Assembly: GCA_028280195.1 (NCBI GenBank)
Contig: JANQMH010000046.1
Coordinates: 54,395-118,394 of the forward strand
Direction of reading: 5' to 3'
Length of the DNA: 64,000 nucleotides
Origin: Exilibacterium sp.
GTDB lineage: Bacteria > Pseudomonadota > Gammaproteobacteria > Pseudomonadales > Cellvibrionaceae
The notes under the pieces are model-generated. The model saw nothing but the letters and a program-made list of their open reading frames with translations. It did no database searches and was not told the origin of the DNA. Every line of letters starts with the position of its first letter. The stretch's first letter is position 1. This document shows positions 16,303-25,359 of this stretch, piece by piece. Made by a program: the position numbers and the translations under genes.

Positions 16303-17820
16303 TCAGCCTTGCTCAGTTTTTATCGGCGATAAAATCTCGTCGATCATCTTATCCATGGATGCCGCATCGCGCTCGGCCACCGCTGTTATGCAATAGGTCG
16401 CCACCTCGGCGGACTTGCCTTTGACTTTAACCTGGCGAAAGGGTTCGGCGCTGACGCGCTCGGCGCCCGGCAGCTGCTCGATAACACCGGCTCCCACGAC
16501 GATATCGCCGGGCTGGCCCAGGTTGCACAGGCGCGAAGCCAGATTGACCGCATCGCCAATTACCGTGAACTCCATGCGCTGATCGGCGCCCACCATGCCG
16601 GCCATCATCTCCCCGCTGTTAATGCCGATGCGCACCCGCACCGGCGGCTGCCGGCGCTGCCGGCGCCGCTCGTTGGCCCGCTGCAGCAGCCGCTGGATCA
16701 GCACAGCGCAGGCGATGGCGTCGAAGCGGTGGTTCGGGTTCGCGCGCGGTGTACCAAAAATGATCATAGCGCAGTCGCCGATGAATTTGTCCACCACCCC
16801 CAGATACATCTGGCTGCACTGGGTAAAGTAGGCAAAATACTCATTCAGCAGATCCACCACCGCCTCGGGCTCCGATTGCTCCGACAGCGAGGTAAACCCG
16901 ACGATATCGACAAACAGCACCGACGCTTCGACGCGCTTGCTGCCAATGCCGACGTCGTTCAGATCACTGAGCACTTGCTGCGCCACGTCGCCGGGCACCA
17001 GCCGCGTCAATACGCCTTCGACCTGGTGCTTCTCGCGCATATTGCGTGCCATACGGTTTACCGCGGTATTGAGGCGGCCGAACTCATCGCCGCGGTCATC
17101 GGGCAGCTGAATGTGCAGATTGCCGCGCCCCAGTTCGTCGGTGGCGGCAACCAGGGTCTCGATCGGGCGCCCCATGCGCCTGCCCATCCAGTAGGCGATG
17201 ACCACACTGAACAGCATCATCAACGCGGTCGCCGCCAGCAGGGTGTGAATCGTCTGGCGGTAGCTCTGTTGAACATCCGCCAGCGACAGGGTGATGACCG
17301 CCTGCGCCGCGGTCACCTGGCGGAATTGCACCGGTGCAAAAAAAGACACCAGCTCGATGGGCTCGCCCGACATCGAGCGGCCCTGCCAGGCAGCGGATCG
17401 TATCGCCGGGTCCGCCGCACCCGGCAGTCGGCGCAGACCCGGCTCGGGTACCAGGCCGGCGGCGGTCAGTTCCACAGCGTCCGGGTCGAGCAGCGCAGCG
17501 CCCTCGATGCGGTGATCCTTGACCAGGTTGGCGGTCAACACCTGCATATCGAACTGATTGTCGGTAAACACCGGATCGATGGCGGTGGCCGCATACTGGC
17601 TGACAATGGTAGCGCCGTATTCCTCAATCTGGCGCCGCATCAGGTCTTCCTGATAGTGAATAACCGCCGCGCCGAGCGCCCCCATACCCAACACGATAAG
17701 CAGTGAAAAGCTCACCGCCATCTTATAGGCTACCGGCAGCCGCCGCGGCAGGCGCGGCAGGGCCGCAACAAAAGCGCGGATTCCCGTCGATGCAGGCTCG
17801 ATTTGCTTGGTTTCTCCCAT
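16303..17820 (-). CDS. Membrane HAMP-linked class III adenylate/guanylate cyclase
   Basis: 505 residues. The first membrane helix lies at about 34-54 (MAVSFSLLIVLGMGALGAAV), a periplasmic region follows, then a second helix near 195-215 and a HAMP domain (GRRMGRPIETLVAATDELGRG). The catalytic domain (about 295-465) has SVLFVDIVGFTSLSEQ with the first metal Asp, FIGDCAMIIFG with the second, and GINSGEMMAGMVG and EFTVIGDAVNLASRL. It should make cAMP from ATP, although cGMP cannot be excluded by eye. It is transcribed with the lipoprotein gene downstream. A dual cNMP-binding protein is encoded at 26540-27592, a possible reader. Confidence 0.92.
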   Translation of the reverse strand: MGETKQIEPASTGIRAFVAALPRLPRRLPVAYKMAVSFSLLIVLGMGALGAAVIHYQEDLMRRQIEEYGATIVSQYAATAIDPVFTDNQFDMQVLTANLVKDHRIEGAALLDPDAVELTAAGLVPEPGLRRLPGAADPAIRSAAWQGRSMSGEPIELVSFFAPVQFRQVTAAQAVITLSLADVQQSYRQTIHTLLAATALMMLFSVVIAYWMGRRMGRPIETLVAATDELGRGNLHIQLPDDRGDEFGRLNTAVNRMARNMREKHQVEGVLTRLVPGDVAQQVLSDLNDVGIGSKRVEASVLFVDIVGFTSLSEQSEPEAVVDLLNEYFAYFTQCSQMYLGVVDKFIGDCAMIIFGTPRANPNHRFDAIACAVLIQRLLQRANERRRQRRQPPVRVRIGINSGEMMAGMVGADQRMEFTVIGDAVNLASRLCNLGQPGDIVVGAGVIEQLPGAERVSAEPFRQVKVKGKSAEVATYCITAVAERDAASMDKMIDEILSPIKTEQG

Positions 17821-18206
17821 AGAATAGCAGCCGTTTGAACTTACCGAATTATCATAGCAGCTGTTGTCATGTACACGGCGGTATGGCGGGGCAGCTATTG
17901 TAGCCCGACATCCGCCGTGGCACCTAGCAAAGAAGAGGAACCGGATGCCGCTAATTGCCGCCCGGCGGCAGCCGCTTGCCGCCCCAGTGCCGGCCCATCT
18001 GCCTGTCGCCCGCCTGGCAGGCGCCGCCTGTCAACGAGGTCGGTAACAAATCTTCCCTGGCACAGCGCTTGCTATTTACAAAACATCACCTCAGGCAAAG
18101 CGAATAATAGGCGCATAGTACATCGTGGCACGTTAACCAGCGCACAGATGCGGCCGTCTTTTATTCATATTTACCTATCAGTCACCCCAGAGGAGGATTC
18201 GGGGAA
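17821..18206. other. Divergent intergenic region, cyclase / PilZ genes
   Basis: 386 bases without a convincing gene. Promoters for both flanking genes must lie here. A hairpin-capable GGCGGCA/TGCCGCC pair spans 17961-17980. A strong ribosome-binding site, AGAGGAGG, precedes the PilZ gene start. Nothing else stands out. Confidence 0.4.
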
Positions 18207-18977
18207 ATGTCACTGTTGCAGACTGTTTTGCGAAAATTCTATCCGGCGGAATCACAGCCACAGCCGCAAACCGCCAAACCCGCGCCCGCCGCGGCTTCAT
18301 GCCTCAATCACTACGCGCCGCTGTTCGAACTGCTGAGCAAGCGGCAGTTGCTGGAAATCGTCAGCGACCAAACCGCCGAGCGCTACCAGAGTATGATTCT
18401 GGATATCAACGTTGCCGCCGGTCTGCTGATGCTCGACGACCTCTTCCCGGCCGACCCGATGCAGCCGGTACAGGTGGGCGATACCCTGACCCTGCGCCAT
18501 CACTACAACGGCAAGATACTGAGTTTCAGCTCCCCGGTTATCGATATCGAGCATAGCGAGGGTGGGCCGCTGCACATCCTGAAACTGCCCAAGGACGTTG
18601 GCTACCGCCAGCGCCGCCGCTGGCCGCGCCTCAGCTTCAGCCGCCAGCGGCCGCTGCGGGTGCAGGTGAAATCGCCGCTGCGCACACCGTGGTTCGCCAG
18701 CGCGCAGAATCTCAGCGCCGGCGGCATGCGCCTCAACATTGCCGGCAACCTGCTCGACCAGCTGCACTACAACCAGCTGTTGCCGCTGGTGGAGTTTCAG
18801 TTCAACCGCGACTTTCGCGTCACCTGCCAGGCCCGCGTCAAGGGCTTTCGTTTCTCGCGCCGCCCCCACAGGCACACTCAGATCAGTATCGAGTTTGTCG
18901 ATATGGCGCCGCATCAGCGCCAGCAGTTGCAGGCCTTTATCAGTGCGATGATCGACAGCAATGTAAAGGCGGCCTGA
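18207..18977 (+). CDS. PilZ-domain c-di-GMP receptor, YcgR-like layout
   Basis: 256 residues. The N-terminal YcgR-like domain (about 35-135) is followed by a PilZ domain with RQRRRWPRL (the RxxxR element) and NLSAGGMRLNI (the N/DxSxxG element), the two c-di-GMP contact motifs. It is likely a cytoplasmic c-di-GMP effector of motility or surface behaviour (family knowledge). The upstream AGAGGAGG supports the ATG at 18207. It is followed by bioA 93 bases downstream. The GGDEF/EAL protein at 11015 could supply or remove its ligand. Confidence 0.9.
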   Translation: MSLLQTVLRKFYPAESQPQPQTAKPAPAAASCLNHYAPLFELLSKRQLLEIVSDQTAERYQSMILDINVAAGLLMLDDLFPADPMQPVQVGDTLTLRHHYNGKILSFSSPVIDIEHSEGGPLHILKLPKDVGYRQRRRWPRLSFSRQRPLRVQVKSPLRTPWFASAQNLSAGGMRLNIAGNLLDQLHYNQLLPLVEFQFNRDFRVTCQARVKGFRFSRRPHRHTQISIEFVDMAPHQRQQLQAFISAMIDSNVKAA

Positions 18978-19070
18978 CCTGTCGGCATTGTATTCGGCTG
19001 GCGGCACCGGGCCCCAAACACCGGCCATTATTTAGTAGAATGACCACCCCCAACCACAACCGGCGCCCCC

Positions 19071-20369
19071 ATGTCCTCACCATCCCCACTCTCAACCGAA
19101 CAACTCATGCAGATAGACCGCGACCATATCTGGCACCCCTACGCGGCCATACCGGCGGCCACGCCCAGCTACCCGGTGGTCGGCGCCCGCGGTGTGCGCC
19201 TGCAGCTGGCCGACGGCCGCGAGCTGATTGACGGCATGTCCTCCTGGTGGTGTGCCCTGCACGGTTACAACCACCCCGAAATCAACGCCGCCATCAGCGA
19301 CCAGCTGCAGCAGATGTCCCATGTGATGTTCGGCGGCATCACCCACCCGCGCGCCGCCGAGCTGGTGCAGCTGCTGGTGGAGCTGACCCCCGCCGGTCTC
19401 AACCGTGTGTTTCTGGCCGACTCCGGTTCGGTCGCTGTGGAAGTGGCGATAAAAATGGCACTGCAGTACTGGCAGTCACAGGGGCGCGAGGAAAAATGCC
19501 GCCTGATGACCGTGCGCAGCGGCTATCACGGCGATACCTTTGGTGCGATGTCGGTCTGCGACCCGGTTACCGGCATGCATCACCTGTTCAACCGCGTACT
19601 GCAGCAACAGCTGTTTGCCGGGGCGCCGGCCTGCGCATTTGCGCAACAGTGGGATGAGAAGTATATCGCCGATGTCTCGGCGCTGCTGGAGCGCCACCAC
19701 GGCGAGGTCGCCGCCTTCATTATCGAACCCGTGGTGCAGGGTGCCGGCGGCATGCGCTTTTATTCGCCGGCCTATCTAAGCCGCCTGCGGCAGTTGTGCG
19801 ATCACTACGAGGTGCTGTTGATTGCCGACGAAATAGCCACCGGCTTTGGCCGCACCGGCAAATTGTTCGGCTGTGAGCACGCCGCGATCAGCCCGGATAT
19901 CATGTGCCTGGGCAAGGCGCTGACCGGCGGCTATATGACCCTGGCGGCCACGCTGTGCAGCGACAAAGTCAGCGATACCATTTGCAGCGGCGAAGCCGGT
20001 GTGTTCATGCACGGCCCGACTTTCATGGGCAATCCGCTGGCCTGCGCCGCGGCGCTGGCCAGTACGCGGCTGTTGCTGCGTTCGCCCTGGCAGGCGAATG
20101 TCGCGCGCATCGAGGCGCACCTGCAGGCGGCGCTGGCACCCTGCCGCAAACTGCCGCAGGTGGTCGACGTGCGGGTTCTCGGAGCCATCGGCGTGGTGGA
20201 GTTGAGCGAACCGGTGTCAATGGCGGCGTTTCAGCGCCGGCTGGTGGACAAAGGTGTGTGGTTGCGGCCGTTCGGCAGACTGGTGTACGTGATGCCGCCA
20301 TTTATTATCGAACAGCACGACCTGGCTGCGCTGACCGCGGCACTGCTGGCGGTACTCAACGGCGACTGA
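19071..20369 (+). CDS. bioA: Adenosylmethionine-8-amino-7-oxononanoate aminotransferase BioA
   Basis: 432 residues, fold-type I PLP enzyme of biotin synthesis that converts KAPA to DAPA using SAM as amino donor. The BioA N-terminus [12 protein letters not shown] is followed by [34 protein letters not shown], the PLP-Asp in [13 protein letters not shown] and the Schiff-base Lys in [15 protein letters not shown]. Other bio genes are not in the window, so biotin synthesis is scattered here. It converges on the HsbR-like gene. No BirA operator was identified by eye. Confidence 0.95.
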   Translation: MSSPSPLSTEQLMQIDRDHIWHPYAAIPAATPSYPVVGARGVRLQLADGRELIDGMSSWWCALHGYNHPEINAAISDQLQQMSHVMFGGITHPRAAELVQLLVELTPAGLNRVFLADSGSVAVEVAIKMALQYWQSQGREEKCRLMTVRSGYHGDTFGAMSVCDPVTGMHHLFNRVLQQQLFAGAPACAFAQQWDEKYIADVSALLERHHGEVAAFIIEPVVQGAGGMRFYSPAYLSRLRQLCDHYEVLLIADEIATGFGRTGKLFGCEHAAISPDIMCLGKALTGGYMTLAATLCSDKVSDTICSGEAGVFMHGPTFMGNPLACAAALASTRLLLRSPWQANVARIEAHLQAALAPCRKLPQVVDVRVLGAIGVVELSEPVSMAAFQRRLVDKGVWLRPFGRLVYVMPPFIIEQHDLAALTAALLAVLNGD

Positions 20370-20407
20370 GAGGCGCTCCATTCCCGGGCATATCGTTGCG
20401 GAGCCCA

Positions 20408-22105
20408 TCATTCCAGAATATAGGTAACCGTCAGCGTGCGCCCGCCATTGCTGTATTCGGTATGCTCGCTCAGCGATTGAATCAGGGTCAAACCGCGGCC
20501 GAAGGACAGGTCGCCGGGATCCTGGTGGCGCTCCAGCACTGCCGCAATATCAAAGCCGGGACCGGTGTCGGTCAGGCTGAAGCTGAGCCGGTTGACAGGC
20601 CCCGGAAGCACCGCCGCCTTGAACACCAACTTGCCGGCCTGCAGGCGCTCGAGCCTTGCCTGGCGTTCTTTGTAGTAGCTCTCGAAGCCCTCAGCGGTAT
20701 TTTTTTGCGAGGAGTCGAGGCCCAGTAAACCGTGTTCCAGCGAGTTGGAATACATCTCGCTAATGAGCGTAAAGAGTATGTCCTTGTGCGCGCTGACACC
20801 CTCGACATTGGCTACCAGCTGCACCAGTTGACCGACCATATCGGCGCGGCGCAGTTTATCCGCGGCCAATTCAACCTCGACCTGCCAGGGCAGAGCGGCC
20901 TGCGCCGGCTGCCTGGAGAGATCCACGTCGCAGTAACGGGTGTTGTCATCGCCGTCGAGGTGGGAGATAGGGCGGCAAATCACCTCCACCAGCGATATAT
21001 CGTCATCCTGCTCCTCGACTTCGCGAAATGCCGTGGCCGCCTCGAATAGCGTTTCCGGACCATCTTCCAACTGCGCCTCAATCAGCTGCTCCAGACGCTG
21101 CTGGCCAAACATTTCACCCTGCGGGTTGCGCGCCTCGATGATACCGTCGGTATAGATATACAGCCGCGTATTCAGCGGCGGCTTCAGCAGTACGACATCG
21201 CGTTCAAACTCCGCCGGGCCGAGTACTCCCAGCGGCATATGCTGGGCGGCAACCCGCTGCAGAATTCGCCCCGCCTCGTCCACCAGCAGCATATCGTTCA
21301 TGCCGCCCGACCACACCGTCAAGCGGTCGCCGGTGTGATTGAGTTCGACGATGGTGGCACAGAAAAACATATTCGCCGGCAACAGGCTCTGCAGCCGGGT
21401 GTTTATCTCGATGGCAATATCGCCGATACCGGCCTGCTTGGCGGTCATGGCGTAGAAGATATCGGATACCGGCAGGCAGCCGATTGCCGCCGACAGTCCG
21501 TGGCCGGTAAAGTCGCCCAGCAGCACGTAGACACCACCCGAGGCGCTGGGTGCAAGCAGCAGCAAATCGCCGTTAAACATCGACATCGGCGAGATATGGA
21601 AGCGCACGTTTTCGCAGTCGACGGCAATGCGCTTGACACTGCTTTGAAACACATGGTCGACAATACTGTGCTCGCGATCCATCAGGCGCTGGTGGTACTC
21701 CAGGGTTTTGTTGGTCTGCTGCAGACTGCGATGCAGTGCCAGTGTGCGCTCGTGGGCGCGCAGCTTGGCGATCAGCACCGTCTCGTTGACCGGTTTGGAG
21801 ACAAAATCGTCGCCACCTACGGCTAAACATTTCTTCAGGGTTTCGGTGTTATCCAGAGCGGTGACAAAAATAATGGGCACAAAGTGGTGCTTTTTTGCCG
21901 CCTTTATCGCCTTGGTCGCCTGGTAGCCATCCATGATCGGCATATTGATATCCATGAGGACGGCGCCGATGTCCTCGCGGGCGGCAAATACATCACAGGC
22001 TTCCCTGCCGTCCCTGGCAAGTTCATACTCGTAGTTGTGATCGGCGAGTATCAAACTGAGCAGATCGCGGTTATAGCCGTGATCGTCAACCACTAGAACC
22101 TTCAC
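20408..22105 (-). CDS. Response regulator-PP2C phosphatase-anti-sigma kinase fusion, HsbR-like
   Basis: 565 residues from a GTG start. The receiver domain (1-125) has phospho-acceptor Asp52 in LMDINMPIMDG and Lys104 in SKPVNE. A linker coiled coil precedes an SpoIIE/PP2C phosphatase (about 170-370; LGDFTGHGLSAAIG, YTDGIIEARN, DDDISLVEV). The C-terminus is an HATPase domain (about 410-565; LISEMYSNSLEHGLLG, TDTGPGFD). This is the Pseudomonas HsbR architecture, which switches the phosphorylation of the STAS protein HsbA. The STAS partner lies directly upstream in the same operon. Substrates beyond that are inferred. Confidence 0.9.
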   Translation of the reverse strand: MKVLVVDDHGYNRDLLSLILADHNYEYELARDGREACDVFAAREDIGAVLMDINMPIMDGYQATKAIKAAKKHHFVPIIFVTALDNTETLKKCLAVGGDDFVSKPVNETVLIAKLRAHERTLALHRSLQQTNKTLEYHQRLMDREHSIVDHVFQSSVKRIAVDCENVRFHISPMSMFNGDLLLLAPSASGGVYVLLGDFTGHGLSAAIGCLPVSDIFYAMTAKQAGIGDIAIEINTRLQSLLPANMFFCATIVELNHTGDRLTVWSGGMNDMLLVDEAGRILQRVAAQHMPLGVLGPAEFERDVVLLKPPLNTRLYIYTDGIIEARNPQGEMFGQQRLEQLIEAQLEDGPETLFEAATAFREVEEQDDDISLVEVICRPISHLDGDDNTRYCDVDLSRQPAQAALPWQVEVELAADKLRRADMVGQLVQLVANVEGVSAHKDILFTLISEMYSNSLEHGLLGLDSSQKNTAEGFESYYKERQARLERLQAGKLVFKAAVLPGPVNRLSFSLTDTGPGFDIAAVLERHQDPGDLSFGRGLTLIQSLSEHTEYSNGGRTLTVTYILE

Positions 22106-22122
22106 GACGGTGCCTCGACAGC

Positions 22123-22428
22123 CTATTCAATCACAAATTTCTTATCAAACCGGGAAATGGTAAAAATCTTCTTTACCTGCGGGTTGGGGTTGACCAGGCG
22201 AATGGTCGTCCCCCGGTCCTGCCAGAATTTGTCCATATTGATCAGCATGCCGAGCGCCGAGCTGTCCATGTAGTTAGTATTGCGAAAATCGACAATGAAA
22301 TCTCTCGCGGTACCGTTGTCCGCGCTCTCATAGGCGCGCCGAAACTCCTCGACACAGTTGAAGTCGAACGTATCCCCCAGCACAATGGTGATTTCCTGGG
22401 GTCCGGTTTCTTTGGTATGGATAGCCAT
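22123..22428 (-). CDS. STAS-domain anti-sigma factor antagonist, HsbA-like
   Basis: 101 residues, a single STAS domain. The motif TNYMDSSALGML places the phosphorylatable Ser at residue 56 or 57. A strong GAGGGAGA ribosome-binding site precedes the ATG at 22428. The gene ends 17 bases before the HsbR-like start. In pseudomonads the homologous pair controls an anti-sigma factor (FlgM) and a diguanylate cyclase; neither partner is recognisable in this window. Confidence 0.92.
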   Translation of the reverse strand: MAIHTKETGPQEITIVLGDTFDFNCVEEFRRAYESADNGTARDFIVDFRNTNYMDSSALGMLINMDKFWQDRGTTIRLVNPNPQVKKIFTISRFDKKFVIE

Positions 22429-22516
22429 GTCTCTCCCTCAGCATTAAAACCCAAACGGCTGTACCGGCATATACCGCAGCCCGCCTGATCGCAATCGCGA
22501 CCGCTATCGGCCCCGA

Positions 22517-23689
22517 TCAGTAAAGCTCGACTTCACCGCCCTGCTCACTGTCATCGGTCTCTTCTTCAACGGCGGCCTGGCCAAACTCGTCGAGCTTGCG
22601 GTGAGTTTCCGCCAACAGCTGATCGATTGTCTCGGCACTGTCCGAAACGCCGTGCACCAGGGTCAGTACGGTTTCGATTTCATGGGTTTTCTCGCGAATT
22701 TTATTCGCCGCCTGGCCGACGATATCGGCGAACTGCAAGGCGGTAATCGCAGTATTGACTTCACCGGAGATCTGACCGCTGATCTCCGACAAATTCTGCA
22801 CGCCCTGGGCGACGTGGTCGTTGACATCTTCGAGTTCACGGATCATACCGTCGAGCTGGCCTTTGGCATCGATGGCGATATTCATGTCCAGCGAGGCAAT
22901 TTCACCCACCACGGCCTGCACCCCGGTAATGGTGGACTTGGCCACTTCGGCGCGGTGACGGATCTCGTCGTTGAGGTTGTTGGAATCCTGGGACAGCTTG
23001 CGCACCTCATCCGCCACCACGGCAAAGCCGCGGCCGGCTTCGCCGGCGCGGGCCGCCTCAATGGCGGCATTCAGGGCCAGCAGATTGGTCTGATCGGCAA
23101 TGCCTCTGATGTCGTTGATCAGCCGGAACATGCCATCGAGCTGGCTGACCATATCCTGAATATTGTGTACCGCCTGCACGCTCTTTTCACTCACGTCCAC
23201 AAACAGTTGTACATAGTCGTCGAGAATTCGCCCGACCTCCTCGGCAAAATCGTTGAGGGTCACTTTATCGACCTTTTCGGCAGTCCCCTGATTGACGCCG
23301 GAAACCCGGTTGGCAATACCCATCATCAGGTCGCGCTGCGCCGAGGACTGCTCGTTCAGGCCCTGGAAGCTCTGGTACAGTTTCTGGATGCTCTCATCGA
23401 CCACCTGCTGTACCTGGGTGGAAAGCGTACCCAACTCGGCGCACATCATGCCGGTGCGCTGGTTGACTTTGCGATCCAGGTCCTGCCATGACAGCAGCGC
23501 TTCGCGCTCCTGTCCGCTGTCCTGATCGTCACTGTCCGCCGCGGGGGCGCGGCTGACCAGCCACAGTCCCGCCGCCATCAGCAGCGTCCAGCCGGCGATC
23601 AGGTGGCGGCTGTCGACGGTGTAAACCAGCACCAACAATACCGCGACCGCGCCGATCGAGGCCGCCAGTTGCAATCTGTTTTGCCGCAT
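22517..23689 (-). CDS. Methyl-accepting chemotaxis-type signal transducer
   Basis: About 390 residues from the ATG at 23689, which has GGGGAG about 12 bases upstream; a TTG six codons earlier is less likely. Two short hydrophobic segments near the N-terminus (about 7-50) form a membrane hairpin with almost no periplasmic loop. The rest is the helical MCP signalling domain, with the hairpin tip [33 protein letters not shown] at about 200-230. It probably senses a cytoplasmic or membrane signal. It is the first gene of an MCP-HsbA-HsbR operon and has a C-terminal acidic tail. Confidence 0.9.
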   Translation of the reverse strand: MRQNRLQLAASIGAVAVLLVLVYTVDSRHLIAGWTLLMAAGLWLVSRAPAADSDDQDSGQEREALLSWQDLDRKVNQRTGMMCAELGTLSTQVQQVVDESIQKLYQSFQGLNEQSSAQRDLMMGIANRVSGVNQGTAEKVDKVTLNDFAEEVGRILDDYVQLFVDVSEKSVQAVHNIQDMVSQLDGMFRLINDIRGIADQTNLLALNAAIEAARAGEAGRGFAVVADEVRKLSQDSNNLNDEIRHRAEVAKSTITGVQAVVGEIASLDMNIAIDAKGQLDGMIRELEDVNDHVAQGVQNLSEISGQISGEVNTAITALQFADIVGQAANKIREKTHEIETVLTLVHGVSDSAETIDQLLAETHRKLDEFGQAAVEEETDDSEQGGEVELY

Positions 23690-24035
23690 AAACTCATCAC
23701 TCCCCAATAGCAGTGAACCGGTCTAAAACGCGGGGCTTTAGCCTGAACACGAGCTTATTCATAAGAATTATAGTCACTAAACCGACTTCGTCAGGGAGAT
23801 TGTCGATAATCGTCGGGAAAAGAGGAAAAAAGCGCCAGTAGTTTTACTGAGTGCGCAGTTGGGGAGCGGAGCCAATTTTTGTTTTTAAAAAAATGACTCC
23901 GCTAGCTGCCAGAGAGTGCCACAAACCGGAACCGTGCCGCATCTGGGTATGGCGCCAATAGGGAACAGTGGTCCCTTGCATTCAGGGTTCTGAGCCAAAG
24001 ACACTGGCTTAAGCGGAAGCGGTGCTAATCGATCC
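23690..24035. other. Intergenic region upstream of the MCP gene
   Basis: 346 bases without a gene, presumably carrying the MCP operon promoter (minus strand). An inverted repeat AGCGGAG (23865-23871) and CTCCGCT (23897-23903) encloses a T/A-rich core and could form a hairpin. The rest of the gap to 24256 is the dispersed palindromic element. Confidence 0.4.
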
Positions 24036-24237
24036 GGTCTTAAGCCGGCTGTTAGGGTTGCGATTCGAGACTCTCGACAGCAGGGATGCTGGCGAGAAGC
24101 CCCCAGGGGTGGAGCGGGAAAAAGCGAAGCACCGCTTCGCCCCGCGGAACGCCCGAAATCTGTGATTTCGGGCTGGGCCCGCTTGCGGGGGTTTACGGCG
24201 TGTCTCGAATCGCAACCCTAACAGCCGGCTTAAGACC
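24036..24237. repeat. Dispersed palindromic intergenic element, copy 1 (202 bp)
   Basis: Perfect 36-bp terminal inverted repeats at 24036-24071 and 24202-24237 flank a 130-bp core. The core contains four hairpins: CAGCA-ggga-TGCTG, GCGAAGC-acc-GCTTCGC enclosed by GCGGG/CCCGC, CCGAAATC-tgt-GATTTCGG, and CCCGC-tt-GCGGG. A second copy with a 93 percent identical core of equal length lies at 52839-53042 in the same orientation. It has no open frame of note and no target-site duplication obvious by eye. It starts 20 bases beyond the trpS stop. Confidence 0.9.
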
Positions 24238-24256
24238 TACCACCGCAGTGCTATTA

Positions 24257-25276
24257 TCACGTCAACGCACGGACACCTACCGCCTCGCGCAGTTGCTGCA
24301 AAAACGGCTGGCTGTAGCGCCGCGCCTTTTGCGCTCCCTGCTGCAAAATCTCCTCGATATGAGCGGGATTGGCCAACAGCTGGTTGTATTTCTCGCGCGC
24401 TTCGCACAGTTCGGCATCCACCAGTGCAAACAGCTGCTTTTTCGCCTCGCCCCAGGCGATGCCGTCGGCAAAGGCCTGGCGCATCTCCGCGGTCTGCTGC
24501 GGGGTGGCGAAGGCCTGCCAGATCTGAAATACCGTAGAGGTCTCGGGGTCCTTTGCTTCGCCCGGTTCCAGCAGGTTGGTTTTAATCTTATTGATATGCT
24601 TGCGCAGTTGTTTCTCACTCAGAAACAGCGGAATGGTATTGCCGTAGCTCTTGCTCATTTTGCGGCCGTCCAGACCCTGCAAAACCGCAACCTGATCGTC
24701 CACCACCGCCTCCGGCAAGGTAAAAAGCGGCTTGTCGGCACGGCTGTAATGGTGATTGAAACGGCCGGCAATATCGCGTGCCATCTCCACATGCTGGATC
24801 TGGTCCCTGCCGACCGGCACCTGCCGGGCATTGAACATCAGGATATCCGCCGCCATCAGTACCGGGTAACTGTAGAGCCCCATGCTAATGCCGAAGTCGG
24901 GGTCTTCGCCGGCCTCCTGGTTGGCGGCCACCGCCGCTTTGTAGGCGTGGGCGCGATTCATCAGCCCCTTGGCCGCCATACAGGTCAGCAGCCAGCACAG
25001 CTCGGTAATTTCGGGAATGTCCGACTGGCGGTAAAACACCGCATTGTCAGTATCCAGGCCCAGTGCTATCCAGGTCGCGGCAATCTCCTTGGTGGACTGC
25101 GCCACCTGAGCCGGGTCCTGACATTTGATCAGGGCGTGAAAGTCCGCCAGAAAGTAAAAAGACTCGGTGTCGTCGCGGCGGCTGGCCGCTATCGCCGGCC
25201 TGATCGCCCCCACATAGTTGCCCAGGTGCGGCGTGCCGGTGGTGGTAATGCCTGTTAGTACCCTTTGTGTCTTCAT
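24257..25276 (-). CDS. trpS: Tryptophanyl-tRNA synthetase
   Basis: 339 residues, class Ic aminoacyl-tRNA synthetase that charges tRNA-Trp. The HIGH-type motif appears as [10 protein letters not shown] near residue 15, and the KMSKS loop is [10 protein letters not shown] near residue 205. Length and order match bacterial TrpS. It is the last gene of a minus-strand run beginning with tsaB, 83 bases after the glycosyltransferase gene. The dispersed palindromic element lies just beyond its stop. Confidence 0.96.
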   Translation of the reverse strand: MKTQRVLTGITTTGTPHLGNYVGAIRPAIAASRRDDTESFYFLADFHALIKCQDPAQVAQSTKEIAATWIALGLDTDNAVFYRQSDIPEITELCWLLTCMAAKGLMNRAHAYKAAVAANQEAGEDPDFGISMGLYSYPVLMAADILMFNARQVPVGRDQIQHVEMARDIAGRFNHHYSRADKPLFTLPEAVVDDQVAVLQGLDGRKMSKSYGNTIPLFLSEKQLRKHINKIKTNLLEPGEAKDPETSTVFQIWQAFATPQQTAEMRQAFADGIAWGEAKKQLFALVDAELCEAREKYNQLLANPAHIEEILQQGAQKARRYSQPFLQQLREAVGVRALT

Positions 25277-25359
25277 GAAGGTATAGCCATAAAAATGCGT
25301 TTGCCGAAACGGCTGTCCGGTTGAAGGAGGTGGTGGTGACGGCGCTAATCATACAGCAA

